Below the pieces are notes generated by a model. It saw nothing but the letters and a program-made list of their open reading frames with translations, had not been told where the DNA came from and searched no databases. Shown piece by piece: positions 61,930-64,000 of a DNA stretch of 64,000 bases; position 1 is the stretch's first letter; every line of letters begins with the position of its first letter. Origin of the DNA: an uncultured Erythrobacter sp. (GTDB taxonomy: Bacteria; Pseudomonadota; Alphaproteobacteria; Sphingomonadales; Sphingomonadaceae); assembly GCA_947500645.1 (NCBI GenBank), contig CANMSD010000001.1, forward strand, positions 620,001 through 684,000, written 5' to 3'. The position numbers and the translations under genes are program-made.

Positions 61930-62754
61930 ATGCGCATTGTCAGGAGTTTTCTGGACGGTGAGTACGGCCAGCTGCACTTAAGAGCCGTTCAACCGGATAC
62001 GGTTGTCCATCCGCCGCTCTTGTGCCTGCACCAGATTTCGAAATCCGGTCGTGAGTTTGCCCGCTTCATGGAGATCGCGGGCCGTGATCGGATGGTGATA
62101 GCTCCCGACTATCCGGGATATGGCGAGTCGGCGCTGCCACCAGCAGAACCTTCCGTTCGTATCGAAGATTATGCGAGAGTCATGTGGCAGGTTGCCGACC
62201 AAGTCAGCGGCAACAGCCAAATCGACCTGTTCGGCAATCACACAGGGAGCTTGGTCGCTGCGGAGATGGCACGGACTCGCCTGGACACCGTACGCAAAGT
62301 TGCCATGATTTCAGCGCCAATCATGACGAGAGACGAGATCGCGCGAATGCGCGAGTATTTTCTTCCCATACCCATCGACGAAGCCGGGACGCGCTTCACA
62401 ACTATGTGGAGCAGAATCCTGGAACATCGAAGCGAGGGATTCACGCTCGAAATGATGGCAGAATCCTTCGCTGAAAATCTGCGCGCTGGCGATGCGTACG
62501 AATGGGGCCATCGCGCCGCCTTTGATTATTGTGAAGGCTTTCCAGAAATCATCGCCGGATTGCGTAACGAGGTCATCGTGCTCAATCCACGCGACCTGCT
62601 CCATGAGATGACGACAAGGGCCGCTCCCCTGCTCACCAACGGTCGGGTTATCGATTGCCCTGAATGGGGGCAGGAGGTGCTGAATGTACATCCGGCGGCA
62701 CTGGCCGAGAAACTGCTGAGCGAGTTCGAGGGGTGGCCCGCAAGAACGGACTAA
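61930..62754 (+). CDS. Alpha/beta hydrolase-fold protein
   Basis: LLCLHQISKSGREFARFM, VIAPDYPGYGES, FGNHTGSLVAAEMA elbow. Confidence 0.88.
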   Translation: MRIVRSFLDGEYGQLHLRAVQPDTVVHPPLLCLHQISKSGREFARFMEIAGRDRMVIAPDYPGYGESALPPAEPSVRIEDYARVMWQVADQVSGNSQIDLFGNHTGSLVAAEMARTRLDTVRKVAMISAPIMTRDEIARMREYFLPIPIDEAGTRFTTMWSRILEHRSEGFTLEMMAESFAENLRAGDAYEWGHRAAFDYCEGFPEIIAGLRNEVIVLNPRDLLHEMTTRAAPLLTNGRVIDCPEWGQEVLNVHPAALAEKLLSEFEGWPARTD

Positions 62755-62783
62755 GCCGACCTATAGAGCCGCTATGGGTATGC

Positions 62784-64000
62784 TCACACGGAGGTTTTCG
62801 GAGTGGGCTCGGCTGCCCCGGCATAGGGTATGTTGCGGCGACCATAGCGGCGGACGCGGACATTGGCTTGCTCGCCGTGTCCGGCAAACCCTTCAAGCGC
62901 ACATAGCCGACTGCAATATTCGCCGATCTCGGTGGTGGCCTCATCGGTCAGCACCTTCTGATAGGTGCAGGTCTTGAGGAACTTCCCGACCCACAGCCCG
63001 CCAGTGTAGCGCGCCGCCTTCTTCGTCGGCAGCGTGTGGTTGGTCCCGATCACCTTGTCGCCATAGGCAACATTGGTTCGCGGACCGAGAAACAGCGCGC
63101 CGTAATCGGTCATGTTCTCAAGGAACCAATCGTCACGATCGGTCATCACCTGCACGTGCTCATTAGCGTAGAAGTTCGCCACTTCGAGCATTTCATCATG
63201 ATCGTCGCACACGATCACCTCGCCATAATTGTCCCAGGCCTGTCTCGCAATTTCGCGCGTTGGCAATATCTCCAGCAGCCGTTCGACCTCCGCCATCGTC
63301 TCGCGCGCAAGCTTCTCTGAGTTGGTGATCAGGATTGCAGGGCTTTCGGGCCCATGCTCGGCCTGCCCCAGCAGGTCGGTCGCGCAGATCTCGCCATCGA
63401 CCGTCTCATCGGCGATCACCATCGTTTCCGTAGGGCCAGCAAACAGATCAATCCCCACGCGGCCAAACAGTTGCCGCTTGGCCTCGGCCACAAAAGCATT
63501 GCCCGGCCCGACCAGCATATCGACCGGGTCGATGCTCTCGGTCCCAATCGCCATCGCGCCGATCGCCTGCACGCCGCCCAGCGCATAGATCGCATCCGCG
63601 CCCGCCATCGCCTGTGCCGCAACGATTGCCGGTGCGGGCTTGCCCTCGAAAGGCGGGGCGCAAGTCACCACGCGCGGCACGCCCGCAACCTTGGCGGTGA
63701 TCACCGACATATGCGCGCTCGCCAGCAGCGGATATTTGCCGCCAGGCACATAGCAGCCCGCAGCATTCACCGGGATATGCCTGTGGCCGAGGATCACTCC
63801 CGGGCGGGTCTCGACCTCGACATCGTGCATCGATTCCCGCTGGATCTGCGCAAAGCCTAGCACCTGCTCTTGCGCGAACTCGATATCCTTGATCGCTTGC
63901 GCATCCAAGCTGTTCACACATGCATCGATCTCGGCCTGTGTCAGGCGATAATCCTCGCGGTCCCAGCCATCGAACTTCACCGAAAGCTCGCGCACGGCCA
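62784..64000 (-). CDS. Histidinol dehydrogenase family (HpsN/sulfopropanediol dehydrogenase-like), N-terminus beyond right edge
   Basis: [81 protein letters not shown]. Confidence 0.9.
   Translation of the reverse strand, partial: AVRELSVKFDGWDREDYRLTQAEIDACVNSLDAQAIKDIEFAQEQVLGFAQIQRESMHDVEVETRPGVILGHRHIPVNAAGCYVPGGKYPLLASAHMSVITAKVAGVPRVVTCAPPFEGKPAPAIVAAQAMAGADAIYALGGVQAIGAMAIGTESIDPVDMLVGPGNAFVAEAKRQLFGRVGIDLFAGPTETMVIADETVDGEICATDLLGQAEHGPESPAILITNSEKLARETMAEVERLLEILPTREIARQAWDNYGEVIVCDDHDEMLEVANFYANEHVQVMTDRDDWFLENMTDYGALFLGPRTNVAYGDKVIGTNHTLPTKKAARYTGGLWVGKFLKTCTYQKVLTDEATTEIGEYCSRLCALEGFAGHGEQANVRVRRYGRRNIPYAGAAEPTPKTSV

Overview
The window looks like core chromosome of an alphaproteobacterium, probably Erythrobacteraceae/Sphingomonadales (inferred from protein character, gene order and repeat types; not verified by search). 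About 68 CDS and one tRNA-Lys(CTT) are supported. Recognisable blocks are: dnaJ(partial)-dnaK; hrcA-grpE; rph-rdgB; hemW-xerC; gshB-yraN-rsmI next to an LpoA-like gene; parE; MoxR/CoxE-type VWA; tyrS; an acyl-CoA dehydrogenase with a MerR regulator; ppdK; glyQS; rplY-pth...ychF; mutL; mreBCD-mrdA-rodA. I see no prophage, CRISPR array, transposase or recognisable defence island, and no clear large undescribed system. The items most worth a second look are smaller. They are: clusters of TGACA/TGTCA motifs on both sides of glyQS (upstream of ppdK and of an urcA-like gene); a Shine-Dalgarno-sequestering hairpin before a PilZ gene; a MerR-type 19-bp-spacer promoter that predicts a leaderless mRNA; two different inverted-repeat elements flanking gshB; a 19-bp dyad between a LuxR solo and a MarR-like gene; a soluble MCP with a C-terminal sensor; a bacterial IDO-family protein; BLUF and SET-domain proteins; an ORF12-like serine hydrolase; and an alpha/beta hydrolase with His in place of the nucleophile Ser (GNHTG). 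All assignments come from reading motifs without database searches.
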